Source: Lutibacter sp.
GTDB lineage: Bacteria > Bacteroidota > Bacteroidia > Flavobacteriales > Flavobacteriaceae
Direction of reading: 5' to 3'
Assembly: GCF_016342705.1 (NCBI RefSeq)
Contig: NZ_JAEINV010000001.1
Location: 372,001 to 436,000, forward strand
Length of the DNA stretch: 64,000 bases
In this document: positions 29,008 to 37,002 of the stretch, one piece after another
Layout of the letters: the number at the start of each line of letters is the position of its first letter
Position numbering within the stretch: position 1 is the first letter of the stretch
Program-made: the position numbers and the translations under genes
The notes under the pieces: generated by a model
Told to the model about the DNA's origin: nothing
Databases searched by the model: none
What the model saw: only the letters and a program-made list of their open reading frames with translations

Positions 29008-29607
29008 TTATGAAGCCTTTAATAGTTTCAATAGATCGTTCTGAGTGCTGTTTCCTTTATCCTTATTGTACCAAATTTGTAAATCCTTTTTAAACTCGGC
29101 ATCAATTACACCATTTTTTGCTTTATAATCTTGTACCATTTTAGTAGCAATTAATGGTCTTGGCCCCCAAGTGTTAATAACGTTATTATTTTCATCAATA
29201 ATTATTGTTTTTGGAATTGATTTGCTTCCATTTGTTAAAAATTGATTCATTAATTCTTCATTTTCATCACGTAGCACAATTTTTAAATCAATTAGATCTG
29301 AATTCTCAGCAATTAAATTTAAAATAGGTACAATTTGAGCGGCATCACCACACCAACCTTCAGCAATAACCAAAAAAGTAAATTTTTTATGAAGTTGTTT
29401 TAATGAATTTAAAGTTTCTTCAGAAATCTTTAAAGTTTTATCTAGCCTATCCATACGTTTATCGTTTAACAAGCTATAATCTAACAAAGCTTCCGATTGT
29501 TCCTCACCAGTTGATAAACCCTGTTGTAGTAAATTTTTAATTGTATCTCTATATTGTTTGTAGGTTAATCCTTTTAATAAACTGCTCTCTATTAGTGCGT
29601 TATTCAT
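29008..29607 (-). CDS. Thioredoxin-fold protein with a CGDA site
   Basis: 199 residues. A helical N-terminal region is followed by a thioredoxin fold with FLVIAEGWCGDAAQIVPIL (about residues 76-94) and the cis-proline SIPKTIIID. The usual CxxC is WCGDA, a single cysteine, so it is unlikely to be a dithiol reductase; the family (Thioredoxin_9-like) is common in Bacteroidota. It is cytoplasmic, with no signal peptide. It lies just upstream, on the opposite strand, of the nos operon control region. Confidence 0.82.
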   Translation of the reverse strand: MNNALIESSLLKGLTYKQYRDTIKNLLQQGLSTGEEQSEALLDYSLLNDKRMDRLDKTLKISEETLNSLKQLHKKFTFLVIAEGWCGDAAQIVPILNLIAENSDLIDLKIVLRDENEELMNQFLTNGSKSIPKTIIIDENNNVINTWGPRPLIATKMVQDYKAKNGVIDAEFKKDLQIWYNKDKGNSTQNDLLKLLKAS

Positions 29608-29768
29608 ATTTTTTTATTATTTTTAACTCAATAATTTGTCGACTTTTCATTTAAAGCTTACAATTTAATGTAGATAGTTAATTTAGTTGGGCAAATTTAC
29701 AGTATTTTCAGTGTAGTTATGTTACTTGAATTACCAATAAAAAGATAAAAACATCTTTTATTCTTTAA

Positions 29769-29788
29769 ATTATGATTTTTATCATATT
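29769..29788 (+). promoter_or_regulatory. Crp/Fnr-like palindrome before the nos operon
   Basis: ATTATGA-N6-TCATATT, arms matching at 6 of 7 positions. It ends 19 bases before the TACATTTG box, which places its centre roughly 42 bases before the expected start of transcription, the classic activator position. The same sequence and spacing occur before the methylmalonyl-CoA operon. No matching regulator gene is in the window. Confidence 0.6.
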
Positions 29789-29815
29789 TGTTGTGATTTT
29801 AGAATCTTACATTTG
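29787..29815 (+). promoter_or_regulatory. nos operon promoter
   Basis: TTTG (29787-29790), a 17-base spacer and TACATTTG (29808-29815) match the Bacteroidota consensus at both elements. The distal box touches the palindrome. The fasciclin start codon is 33 bases further on. Confidence 0.72.
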
Positions 29816-29847
29816 TTGAATTATCATTAACGTTAATAATATATTTT

Positions 29848-30426
29848 ATGAAAAAAATCAATTTAACCTTTGCGCTTTTAGCAGTATCAGCACTTTTCAT
29901 TGTTTCTTGCAATGGGGGAGAAAAAAAACAAACAAGTGAAACTACAGCAACAGAAGTTGTTAAAACAGGACTTGGACAATCGGCTGTAAAAGATACAGTT
30001 TCAGCAGCAAACGTATTACAAGTTGCACAATCTTTAGATGATTTTAAAACATTGGTTGTTGCAGTTAAAGCAGCAGGTGTAGAAGATGCGCTAGTTAATA
30101 CAGGGCCATTAACAGTTTTTGCACCAGTAAATGCTGCATTTGATAAATTACCAGCAGGAACAGTGGAAGATTTATTAAAGCCTGAAAATAAATCGAAATT
30201 AGCAATGATTTTAAAAAATCACGTTGCACCAGCAAATTATCCTGACACTCAATTATCTAAAGAAGCAAAAAAAGGAAGAAAATTGTATATGGCTTCTGGC
30301 AATTATTTAGTAGTTGAAGAGAAAGAAGATGGTATTTATGTAGGTGGAACAAAAATATTAAAAACTGTTCAAGTAAGTAATGGTTGGATACATGTAATTG
30401 ATAATTTATTACTTCCGACAGAATAA
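29848..30426 (+). CDS. Fasciclin-domain lipoprotein, first gene of the nos operon
   Basis: 192 residues with signal peptide MKKINLTFALLAVSALFIVSC (lipobox, Cys21) and a low-complexity Thr/Glu linker before one fasciclin (FAS1) domain from about residue 60 (LKTLVVAVKAAGVED, then GPLTVFAPVNAAFDKLPAGT, the domain's H1 and core motif, and YLVVEEKEDGIYVGGTKILK). FAS1 domains mediate protein or matrix contacts; no cofactor site is seen. Its place before the cytochrome and nosZ, behind the operon promoter, suggests an envelope role in N2O respiration, but that is inference. Confidence 0.9.
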   Translation: MKKINLTFALLAVSALFIVSCNGGEKKQTSETTATEVVKTGLGQSAVKDTVSAANVLQVAQSLDDFKTLVVAVKAAGVEDALVNTGPLTVFAPVNAAFDKLPAGTVEDLLKPENKSKLAMILKNHVAPANYPDTQLSKEAKKGRKLYMASGNYLVVEEKEDGIYVGGTKILKTVQVSNGWIHVIDNLLLPTE

Positions 30427-30460
30427 TTAAATAAATCAAAAATTAAATAATAAGAGTAAC

Positions 30461-30928
30461 ATGAAATTAAAAGTATTTGTATTAGCTGGTATGGTGGCAT
30501 TAGTTGCAAGCTGTGGAAGTGATGGAAAAAAGGATGATAAATCTGCGCAACCACAAGAGGAAGTTAAAGAAGCAGTTGAAGTTGACCCAATGAAAGATAA
30601 AGGAATTGGACCAGTTAAAAGTATAACTTTAGGAGAAATTGATCAAGCAATGGCAGATCAAGGTCATGAATTGTTTAAAGCAAAGTGTTCAGCATGTCAT
30701 AAAGAAGATAAACGTTTTGTTGGGCCTGCTTTAGCAGGTGTAACAGAAAGACGTACTCCTGAATGGATTATGAATATGATTTTAAATCCTGAAGTAATGG
30801 TTGCTGAAAATCCAATTGCAAAACAATTATTGGCAGAATATTTATCTCCAATGGCAAATCAAAGTTTAACTGAGCAAGAAGCAAGGTTCGTATTAGAATA
30901 CTTCAGAACTTTAAAGGTTGCAGAATAA
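30461..30928 (+). CDS. Monohaem cytochrome c lipoprotein
   Basis: 155 residues. Signal peptide ends in ALVASC (Cys19), followed by an acidic and lysine-rich linker (to about 60), then one class I cytochrome domain: haem site CSACH (about residues 72-76), KRFVGPALAGV and the distal Met in YLSPMANQSLTEQE. Being lipid-anchored on the envelope and encoded directly before nosZ, it is the likely electron donor to NosZ, or a link between the quinol-oxidising complex and NosZ. 34 bases separate it from the fasciclin gene. Confidence 0.92.
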   Translation: MKLKVFVLAGMVALVASCGSDGKKDDKSAQPQEEVKEAVEVDPMKDKGIGPVKSITLGEIDQAMADQGHELFKAKCSACHKEDKRFVGPALAGVTERRTPEWIMNMILNPEVMVAENPIAKQLLAEYLSPMANQSLTEQEARFVLEYFRTLKVAE

Positions 30929-30973
30929 ACCTTCATAAGTAAAAAAGAAAACAACAAACAAACAAATAATAGT

Positions 30974-32950
30974 ATGAAAACAATTTTTAAATCTTTATTA
31001 GCATTAACAATAGTATCTACAATACTAAGTAGTTGTGGTAACGGGGGCGACAAAGGTAAGCAAGGAGCTTTATCAGGCTCTGCTGCAGAAAAAGTATATG
31101 TTGCTCCAGGTGAACACGATGAATTTTATGCATTTGTTTCTGGTGGATTTAGTGGGCAGTTAGCTGTTTACGGATTACCTTCTGGTCGTTTATTTAAAGT
31201 AATTCCAGTTTTTTCAGTAGATGCTGAAAAAGCGTATGGATTTAATGAAGAAACAAAACCAATGCTAAACACTTCTCACGGATTTATTCCTTGGGATGAT
31301 TCTCACCATCCAGACATTTCGCAAACAGCAGGTGAATTAGATGGTCGTTGGGTATTTATTAACGGAAATAATACACCGCGAATTGCAAAAATTGATTTAA
31401 CAACTTTTGAAACTACCGAGATTATTGAAATCCCGAATTCAGCAGGTAACCACAGTTCATCTTTCGTAACTGAAAATACAGAATATGTTGTTGCTGGTAC
31501 TCGTTTTTCTGTGCCTTATCCACAAAGAGATATGCCAATTAAAGAGTATAAGGGGAATTTTAAAGGAGCTTTAACTTTTATTTCTGTTGATCCAAAAGAT
31601 GGAACAATGGATATTAAGTTTCAAATTATGATGCCAGGATTTAATTATGATTTATCACATCCAGGAAGAGGAAAATCTCACGGATGGTTCTTCTTTACAA
31701 CCTATAATACTGAAGAAGCTAACTCGTTGTTAGAAGTAAATGCATCTCAAAACGATAAAGATTTTATTGCAGCAATTAACTGGAAAAAAATTGAAGAATA
31801 TGTGAATAATGGTGGTGGTACAAAAGCCCCAACAAACTATGCTCACAATGTGTATAGTGATGAAACACATAGTGCAACTTCAACAATGAAAAAAGAAATT
31901 TTAATTGTAAATCCTTCAGATGTACCTGGAGCAATTTATTTCTTGCCAACACCAAAATCTCCTCACGGTTGTGATGTTGATCCAACTGGTGAATATATTA
32001 TTGGAAATGGAAAATTAGCGGCAGAATTAACAGCACATTCATTTACAAAAATGTTAGCAGCTATTGAAGGTAAAAAGTTTGATGGTGAAGCTTATGGTAT
32101 TCCAATTTTAAAATATGAAGATATTTTAGGAGGAGTTGTGAAACAACCAGGTTTAGGCCCATTACATACTGAGTTTGATGGAAAAGGATATGCATATACA
32201 ACATTCTTTATTTCTTCAGAAGTTGTAAAATGGAAATTAGGAACTTGGGAAGTTATTGATAGAAAGCCAACATATTATTCTGTTGGTCACTTAATGATTC
32301 CTGGAGGAAATTCAAGAAAACCTTTTGGGAAGTACGTGTTAGCAATGAACAAAATTACTAAAGACCGATATATTCCTACTGGTCCAGAAGTAACGCAATC
32401 GGCTCAGTTATATGATATTACAGGTGAAAAAATGGAATTATTATTAGATTTCCCAACAATTGGAGAACCACATTATGCAGCAGGTATTCCAGCGGAATTA
32501 ATAAAAGAACGTTCTAAAAAAATATATAAATTAGAAGAAAATAAACATAAATATGTAGTCAAAACTGAAGCTGAAAGTAAAGTTGTTAGAACAGGAAATG
32601 AAGTACATATTTATATGACAATGATTCGCTCTCACTTTTCTCCTGATAATATTGAAGGTGTTCAAGTTGGGGATAAAGTATATTTCCACGTAACTAATTT
32701 AGAGCAAGACTATGATGTTCCTCATGGAATTGCAATGATTGGAGCGCAAACTTCAGAATTGTTAATTATGCCAGGACAAACTGAAACATTTGTTTGGGAA
32801 CCAAAACAAGTTGGAGTTTGGCCATTCTATTGTACAGATTTCTGTTCAGCATTACACCAAGAAATGCAAGGTTATGTGAGAGTTTCTCCAAAAGGATCAA
32901 ATGTTCCTGTAACTTACACACTTGATGGTGACGCAATAGGTGCAGAATAA
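30974..32950 (+). CDS. nosZ: Nitrous oxide reductase, clade II, lipoprotein form
   Basis: Copper enzyme that reduces N2O to N2. 658 residues. The CuA site is at the C-terminus: His584 (DVPHG) and C620-x3-C624-x3-H628-x2-M631 (FYCTDFCSALHQEM). CuZ histidines appear in DDSHHPD, GKSHGWFF, NYAHNVYS, SPHGCDVDPTG and LHTEFDGKGYAYTTFF. There is no twin-arginine signal; instead a Sec-type signal with lipobox ILSSC (Cys21), so this is the Sec-dependent clade II type and is probably membrane-anchored. No C-terminal haem domain, in contrast to Wolinella-type enzymes. Confidence 0.97.
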   Translation: MKTIFKSLLALTIVSTILSSCGNGGDKGKQGALSGSAAEKVYVAPGEHDEFYAFVSGGFSGQLAVYGLPSGRLFKVIPVFSVDAEKAYGFNEETKPMLNTSHGFIPWDDSHHPDISQTAGELDGRWVFINGNNTPRIAKIDLTTFETTEIIEIPNSAGNHSSSFVTENTEYVVAGTRFSVPYPQRDMPIKEYKGNFKGALTFISVDPKDGTMDIKFQIMMPGFNYDLSHPGRGKSHGWFFFTTYNTEEANSLLEVNASQNDKDFIAAINWKKIEEYVNNGGGTKAPTNYAHNVYSDETHSATSTMKKEILIVNPSDVPGAIYFLPTPKSPHGCDVDPTGEYIIGNGKLAAELTAHSFTKMLAAIEGKKFDGEAYGIPILKYEDILGGVVKQPGLGPLHTEFDGKGYAYTTFFISSEVVKWKLGTWEVIDRKPTYYSVGHLMIPGGNSRKPFGKYVLAMNKITKDRYIPTGPEVTQSAQLYDITGEKMELLLDFPTIGEPHYAAGIPAELIKERSKKIYKLEENKHKYVVKTEAESKVVRTGNEVHIYMTMIRSHFSPDNIEGVQVGDKVYFHVTNLEQDYDVPHGIAMIGAQTSELLIMPGQTETFVWEPKQVGVWPFYCTDFCSALHQEMQGYVRVSPKGSNVPVTYTLDGDAIGAE

Positions 32951-32982
32951 TATTCTTTTTTGATTGATTTTTAAAGGAAAAA

Positions 32983-33013
32983 AAACGGGCAAGAAATTTA
33001 AACTTGCCCGTTT
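32983..33013 (+). terminator. Hairpin after nosZ, weak terminator or processing signal
   Basis: Eleven-bp perfect stem (AAACGGGCAAG, 32983-32993, with 33003-33013) and a 9-base loop, but only three T follow, so termination may be partial. It lies 33 bases after nosZ in a 158-base gap, and would lower expression of the maturation genes relative to nosZ or protect the nosZ message. Confidence 0.6.
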
Positions 33014-33108
33014 CCAATAACAAAATAATTTTAAGAGTTACTTGTTCTAAAAAAAGTTTTAAAAAAACTTTCAGCAGATTTTTTATTAAAACTTAAAACA
33101 AAAAAACA

Positions 33109-33699
33109 ATGAAAAAATCTAAAATATTAATGATAATAGGTTCTCTGTTATTATTAGGACTGTTTGTGTTTCCACTTTGGAATATTACTTTAGAGGCACC
33201 TCAATATCCAATTCCTTTAGGTATGGATATTCATATTACTAAATTTGTTGATACTCATGAATTTGATATAAAAAACATCAATTTAATGAACCACTATGTA
33301 GGTATGCAATACATACCAGAAACTATTCCTGAATTTAAAATATTCCCTTGGGCAATTGGAATTATGACAGTACTTGGTGTTATAATTGGATTTTTTGGAA
33401 ATCATAAATTATTTTTAGTTTGGTTTATTGTAATGTGTATATTAGGAATTGCAGGAATGTATGATTTCTATTTATGGGAATATGATTATGGTCATAATTT
33501 AAGTCCTAAAGCAATTATGAATTTTAAAAACCCAGATGGTTCAGTTATGGGATTCCAACCACCTTTGTTCGGATCTAAAGATATTTTAAACTTTAAAGCA
33601 CATTCCTACCCAAGGTTGGGTGCTTATTTCATGTTTGTGGGAATGTTTTTAACTTTTACAGCCTTTTTTGTTGGGAAGAAAGAGGTGAATTCTAAATAA
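33109..33699 (+). CDS. Four-helix membrane protein of the nos operon
   Basis: 196 residues with helices at about 6-25, 84-104, 106-126 and 170-190 and an exported loop after helix 1 (residues 27-80) rich in His, Met and Tyr (GMDIHITKFVDTHEFD, NHYVGMQY). A second loop (EYDYGHNLSPKAIMNFKNPD) also has His and Met. The position directly after nosZ recalls NosB, the membrane protein of unknown function in clade II nos clusters, but I cannot show homology. The potential metal ligands suggest copper handling or quinol contact; this is inference. Confidence 0.8.
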   Translation: MKKSKILMIIGSLLLLGLFVFPLWNITLEAPQYPIPLGMDIHITKFVDTHEFDIKNINLMNHYVGMQYIPETIPEFKIFPWAIGIMTVLGVIIGFFGNHKLFLVWFIVMCILGIAGMYDFYLWEYDYGHNLSPKAIMNFKNPDGSVMGFQPPLFGSKDILNFKAHSYPRLGAYFMFVGMFLTFTAFFVGKKEVNSK

Positions 33700-33720
33700 C
33701 GTTTATTAATTTATATGTTA

Positions 33721-33754
33721 AAACGAATATAAAAAACAATCTATATTCGTTTTA
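33721..33754 (+). terminator. Hairpin before nosL
   Basis: Perfect 12-bp inverted repeat (AAAACGAATATA at 33721-33732 with 33743-33754), 10-base loop, right arm ending in TTTT. It sits 22 bases after the membrane-protein stop. It ends exactly where the first in-frame ATG of the nosL frame (33755) begins, which argues for the later start at 33788. It may be a partial terminator. Confidence 0.6.
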
Positions 33755-33787
33755 ATGTATATTTATAATCTAAAAAAATCGAAAATA

Positions 33788-34234
33788 ATGAGAACTAATT
33801 TCTACAAACCAATTATTGGTTTAGGTATTTTATTGCTTACAATTTCGTGTAAAGTTGAACCAGAAGCTATTGATTATGGAAAAGATCAATGTAGTTTTTG
33901 TGTAATGAATATTGTTGATAAAACACACGCTACACAATACGTAACTAAAAAAGGAAAACAGTTTAAATTTGATGCCATAGAATGTATGGTAAATGATTTA
34001 GTTGAAAAAAATGAAGAAGATTTAGCAATTTTACTGGTTTCAAATTATGCCAATCCTGGAGAAATGATAGATGCTAAAACGGCGTCCTATTTAATAAGTA
34101 CAGCCATAAAAAGTCCGATGGGCGCAAACCTTTCTGGAGTTTCTTCCATAGAAAAAGCGGAAGAATTACAGCAAAAATATTCTGGAGAGATTTATACTTG
34201 GCAGCAACTTAAACAAAGACTTTCAGATAAATAA
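33788..34234 (+). CDS. nosL: NosL copper-chaperone lipoprotein
   Basis: Supplies copper to NosZ in the envelope. The start at 33788 gives MRTNFYKPIIGLGILLLTISC, a clean lipoprotein signal (Cys21), whereas the ATG at 33755 would add eleven non-signal residues next to a hairpin. The copper motif is CSFCVMNI (about residues 32-39), with a further Cys in FDAIECMV and YSGEIYTWQQL near the end, typical of NosL. 148 residues. It is 1 base before nosD. Confidence 0.93.
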   Translation: MRTNFYKPIIGLGILLLTISCKVEPEAIDYGKDQCSFCVMNIVDKTHATQYVTKKGKQFKFDAIECMVNDLVEKNEEDLAILLVSNYANPGEMIDAKTASYLISTAIKSPMGANLSGVSSIEKAEELQQKYSGEIYTWQQLKQRLSDK

Positions 34235-34235
34235 A

Positions 34236-35474
34236 ATGAAAAAAGTCACCTTATTTCTTTTACTTTTCAGTGTTACCTTTCTTTATGCAAAAAGAATTGA
34301 GGTTTGTAAAAATTGTGAAATTTTAACAATTAAAAAGGCTATGGAATTGGCTGAGGATGGTGATGAAATTTTTATAAAAAAAGGCATATATAAAGAAAAT
34401 GATATTGAAGTAAATAAAGCAGTTACAATTTCTGGTGAAAAAGGAACAATAATTGATGGTGGTTTTATCAGTGGTGTTTTGCATATTACATCAGATAATT
34501 TTGTGTTGAAAAATATTAAAATTATTAATGTAGGTGTAAGTTATACCAAAGATTTTGCAGCTGTAAAAGTTGTAAAATGCAAAAATTTCATCATAGAAAA
34601 TATTGAGCTAAATCAAATATTTTTCGGAATATTAATAGAAAAATCACATTACGGAAAAATTATTGGCAACAAACTTTCAAGTACGGCTAAAGATGAAGCA
34701 AATTCTGGAAACGGAATTCATATTTGGCACAGTTCCAATATGATAGTGGATAGTAATGAGGTTTTTGGAATGCGTGATGGCATTTATTTTGAATTTGTTA
34801 CAGAAAGTAAGATTCATAACAATAGGAGCCATCACAATGTAAGATACGGTCTTCATTTTATGTTTTCAAACAATGACACTTATTATAACAATGAATTTAA
34901 AAATAATGGAGCAGGTGTTGCTGTAATGTTTTCAAAATTCATTACTATGTATCAAAATAAATTCTTAAACAATTGGGGATCTGCATCTTATGGATTGTTG
35001 TTAAAAGAAATTTATGATACTCAGATTTACGATAATCTTTTTCAGGAAAATACAATTGGAATAAAGGGTGAAGGTTGCACACGCATAAATTATAAAAACA
35101 ATACTTTTTTGCGAAACGGTTGGGCAATTAAAATTGCAGGTGCTTGTTATACTAATGTTTTTGAAAAAAATGATTTTATGCATAACTCTTTGGATTTGGC
35201 ATACAATACAAAAGTGAACGACAATAAATTTGAAAATAATCACTGGAGCGAATATACCGGGTACGATTTGGATAAGGACGGTGTGGGAGATATACCTTAT
35301 AGGCCTGTTAAATTGTTTTCTTATATAGTAAATAGAACTCCAGAAGCTTTGGTTTTATTAAGAAGTTTATTTGTTGATATCATCAATTTTTCAGAGAAAG
35401 TTTCGCCTGTTTTTACACCTGATGATTTGATGGATAAAAAACCTATAATGAATAAAATAAATGATAGATTTTAA
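34236..35474 (+). CDS. nosD: NosD periplasmic beta-helix protein
   Basis: Copper-site assembly protein of NosZ, working with the NosFY transporter. 412 residues: signal peptide to about residue 18, then a right-handed parallel beta helix with repeated asparagine-rich turns (for example NNRSHHNVRYGLHFMFSNND and YDNLFQENTIGIKGEG) of the CASH type, and the NosD C-terminus NHWSEYTGYDLDKDGVGDIPY. Length is normal. The end of the gene overlaps nosF by 14 bases. Confidence 0.94.
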   Translation: MKKVTLFLLLFSVTFLYAKRIEVCKNCEILTIKKAMELAEDGDEIFIKKGIYKENDIEVNKAVTISGEKGTIIDGGFISGVLHITSDNFVLKNIKIINVGVSYTKDFAAVKVVKCKNFIIENIELNQIFFGILIEKSHYGKIIGNKLSSTAKDEANSGNGIHIWHSSNMIVDSNEVFGMRDGIYFEFVTESKIHNNRSHHNVRYGLHFMFSNNDTYYNNEFKNNGAGVAVMFSKFITMYQNKFLNNWGSASYGLLLKEIYDTQIYDNLFQENTIGIKGEGCTRINYKNNTFLRNGWAIKIAGACYTNVFEKNDFMHNSLDLAYNTKVNDNKFENNHWSEYTGYDLDKDGVGDIPYRPVKLFSYIVNRTPEALVLLRSLFVDIINFSEKVSPVFTPDDLMDKKPIMNKINDRF

Positions 35475-36168
35475 AAATTTACATAAAAAATTTGGGAAAC
35501 TAGTTGTTCTCAATGGTCTTGATTTAAATATAAAAGAAGGTGGAATTTTCGCTATTTTAGGGCCAAATGGTTCAGGGAAAACTACTTTAATTAAATGTTT
35601 ATTGGGAATGGTTATTCCAAATGAAGGATCTATTGCTTATAAAGGTAAAAGTGTTTTGCGTAAATGGGATTATAGAAACGACTTAAATTATTTACCGCAA
35701 ATTGCTAATTTCCCACCAAACCTTACAGTTGTTGAACTAATTGAAATGGTTAAAAATTTAAGACCTAAACAATCTTATGAACAAGACTTAATCAAGCTTT
35801 TTGGATTAACAGATTCACTTCAAAAAAAATTAGGAAATCTTTCTGGAGGTACAAAACAAAAGGTAAATATTGTACTCACCTTTATGTTTGATAGTAACTT
35901 AATAATTTTAGATGAACCAACAAATGGGCTAGATCCAATTGCTTTAATTCATTTAAAAGAATTAATTCTGAGAGAAAAAGCAAAAGGAAAAACTATTTTA
36001 ATTACTACACATATTATGAGTTTTGTTGATGAAATGGCCGATGAAATTGTGTTTATTTTAGATGGTAAAATTTACTTTAAAGGAAGTGTAGATGCGTTGA
36101 AAAAACAAACAAATAATGACAATTTAGAACACGCTATAGCTAATTTAATAGCCAAACAATATGCTTAA
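35461..36168 (+). CDS. nosF: NosF ABC transporter ATPase
   Basis: ATPase of the NosDFY complex needed for CuZ maturation. 235 residues with Walker A GPNGSGKT (about 34-41), signature LSGGTKQKV (about 126-134), Walker B LIILDEPTNGLDP (about 147-159) and the switch His in TTHIMSF. The start lies inside the nosD tail and its own end overlaps nosY by 8 bases, so the three are translationally coupled. Confidence 0.95.
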   Translation: MIDFKNLHKKFGKLVVLNGLDLNIKEGGIFAILGPNGSGKTTLIKCLLGMVIPNEGSIAYKGKSVLRKWDYRNDLNYLPQIANFPPNLTVVELIEMVKNLRPKQSYEQDLIKLFGLTDSLQKKLGNLSGGTKQKVNIVLTFMFDSNLIILDEPTNGLDPIALIHLKELILREKAKGKTILITTHIMSFVDEMADEIVFILDGKIYFKGSVDALKKQTNNDNLEHAIANLIAKQYA

Positions 36169-36943
36169 AATATTAAAATATAGTTTTTACGATTTAATGC
36201 GTAGCCGTTGGAGTTATGTGTATTTTTTATTCTATTTATTATTGGGTTTTGTATTACTATTTTTAAATAATGATGTAAACAAAGCCGTAATTACATTAAT
36301 GAATATTATAATTGTGTTAACTCCACTTATTGGAACTATTTTTGGTGTTATGTACTATTACAATTCAAGAGAATTTACGGAATTGTTATTGGCGCAACCC
36401 ATCAATAGAAAAAAGATTTTTATGGGCCAATTTTTGGGTATTTCTATTTCATTAACGCTAAGTTTAGTGTTGGGTTTAGGAATTCCATTTATGTTATATG
36501 GTTTGTTTAAATCAACAGCAATTTTTAACTTCGGATTGTTGTTAGTTGTTGGCTCTTTTTTAAACTTTATTTTTGTAGCTCTTTCATATAACATAGCACT
36601 TTCAACAGAAAATAAAATTAAAGGCTTTGGGTATGCAATTTTAATGTGGTTGTTTTTAGCGGTAATTTACGATGGTGTTTTTCTAATTTCTCTAGTAATG
36701 TTTGATGAATATCCGTTAGATAAGTTTTCATTAATTGCAACAATGTTTAATCCAATTGATTTGTCTAGAATTCTTATTTTATTAAAATTAGATATTTCTG
36801 CACTTTTAGGATATACTGGAGCTGTGTTTAGAAAATTTTTTGGAACCAATTTAGGAATGATGCTTTCTATGTCAATTTTAATTTTATGGGTGTTAATTCC
36901 TGTAGTTCGAATGAATTTAAAATTAAAGAATAAAGATTTTTAA
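36161..36943 (+). CDS. nosY: NosY ABC transporter permease
   Basis: Membrane partner of NosF. 260 residues with six predicted helices, the second loop YYYNSREFTELLLAQPINRKKIFMG (about 67-91) being the cytoplasmic coupling region. Last gene of the nos operon; nosR and nosX are absent, as is usual for clade II clusters. Confidence 0.94.
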   Translation: MLKILKYSFYDLMRSRWSYVYFLFYLLLGFVLLFLNNDVNKAVITLMNIIIVLTPLIGTIFGVMYYYNSREFTELLLAQPINRKKIFMGQFLGISISLTLSLVLGLGIPFMLYGLFKSTAIFNFGLLLVVGSFLNFIFVALSYNIALSTENKIKGFGYAILMWLFLAVIYDGVFLISLVMFDEYPLDKFSLIATMFNPIDLSRILILLKLDISALLGYTGAVFRKFFGTNLGMMLSMSILILWVLIPVVRMNLKLKNKDF

Positions 36944-36955
36944 AATTATTTCTTC

Positions 36956-36980
36956 ACTCTAAATTAGAGTACTATTTTTG
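36956..36980 (+). promoter_or_regulatory. Promoter region of the Bax-inhibitor-like gene with palindrome
   Basis: TATTTTTG (36973-36980) fits the -7 consensus 22 bases before the start codon. Directly upstream is the palindrome ACTCTAA-A-TTAGAGT (36956-36970), which occupies the place between the distal and proximal boxes and could be an operator. No clear distal TTG. Confidence 0.42.
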
Positions 36981-37002
36981 TTGAAAATTAAATGAACGTA
37001 CT

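Noticed and set aside
29848-36943. Missing nosR and nosX as a defect of the nos cluster
   Set aside because: Clade II clusters normally lack them.
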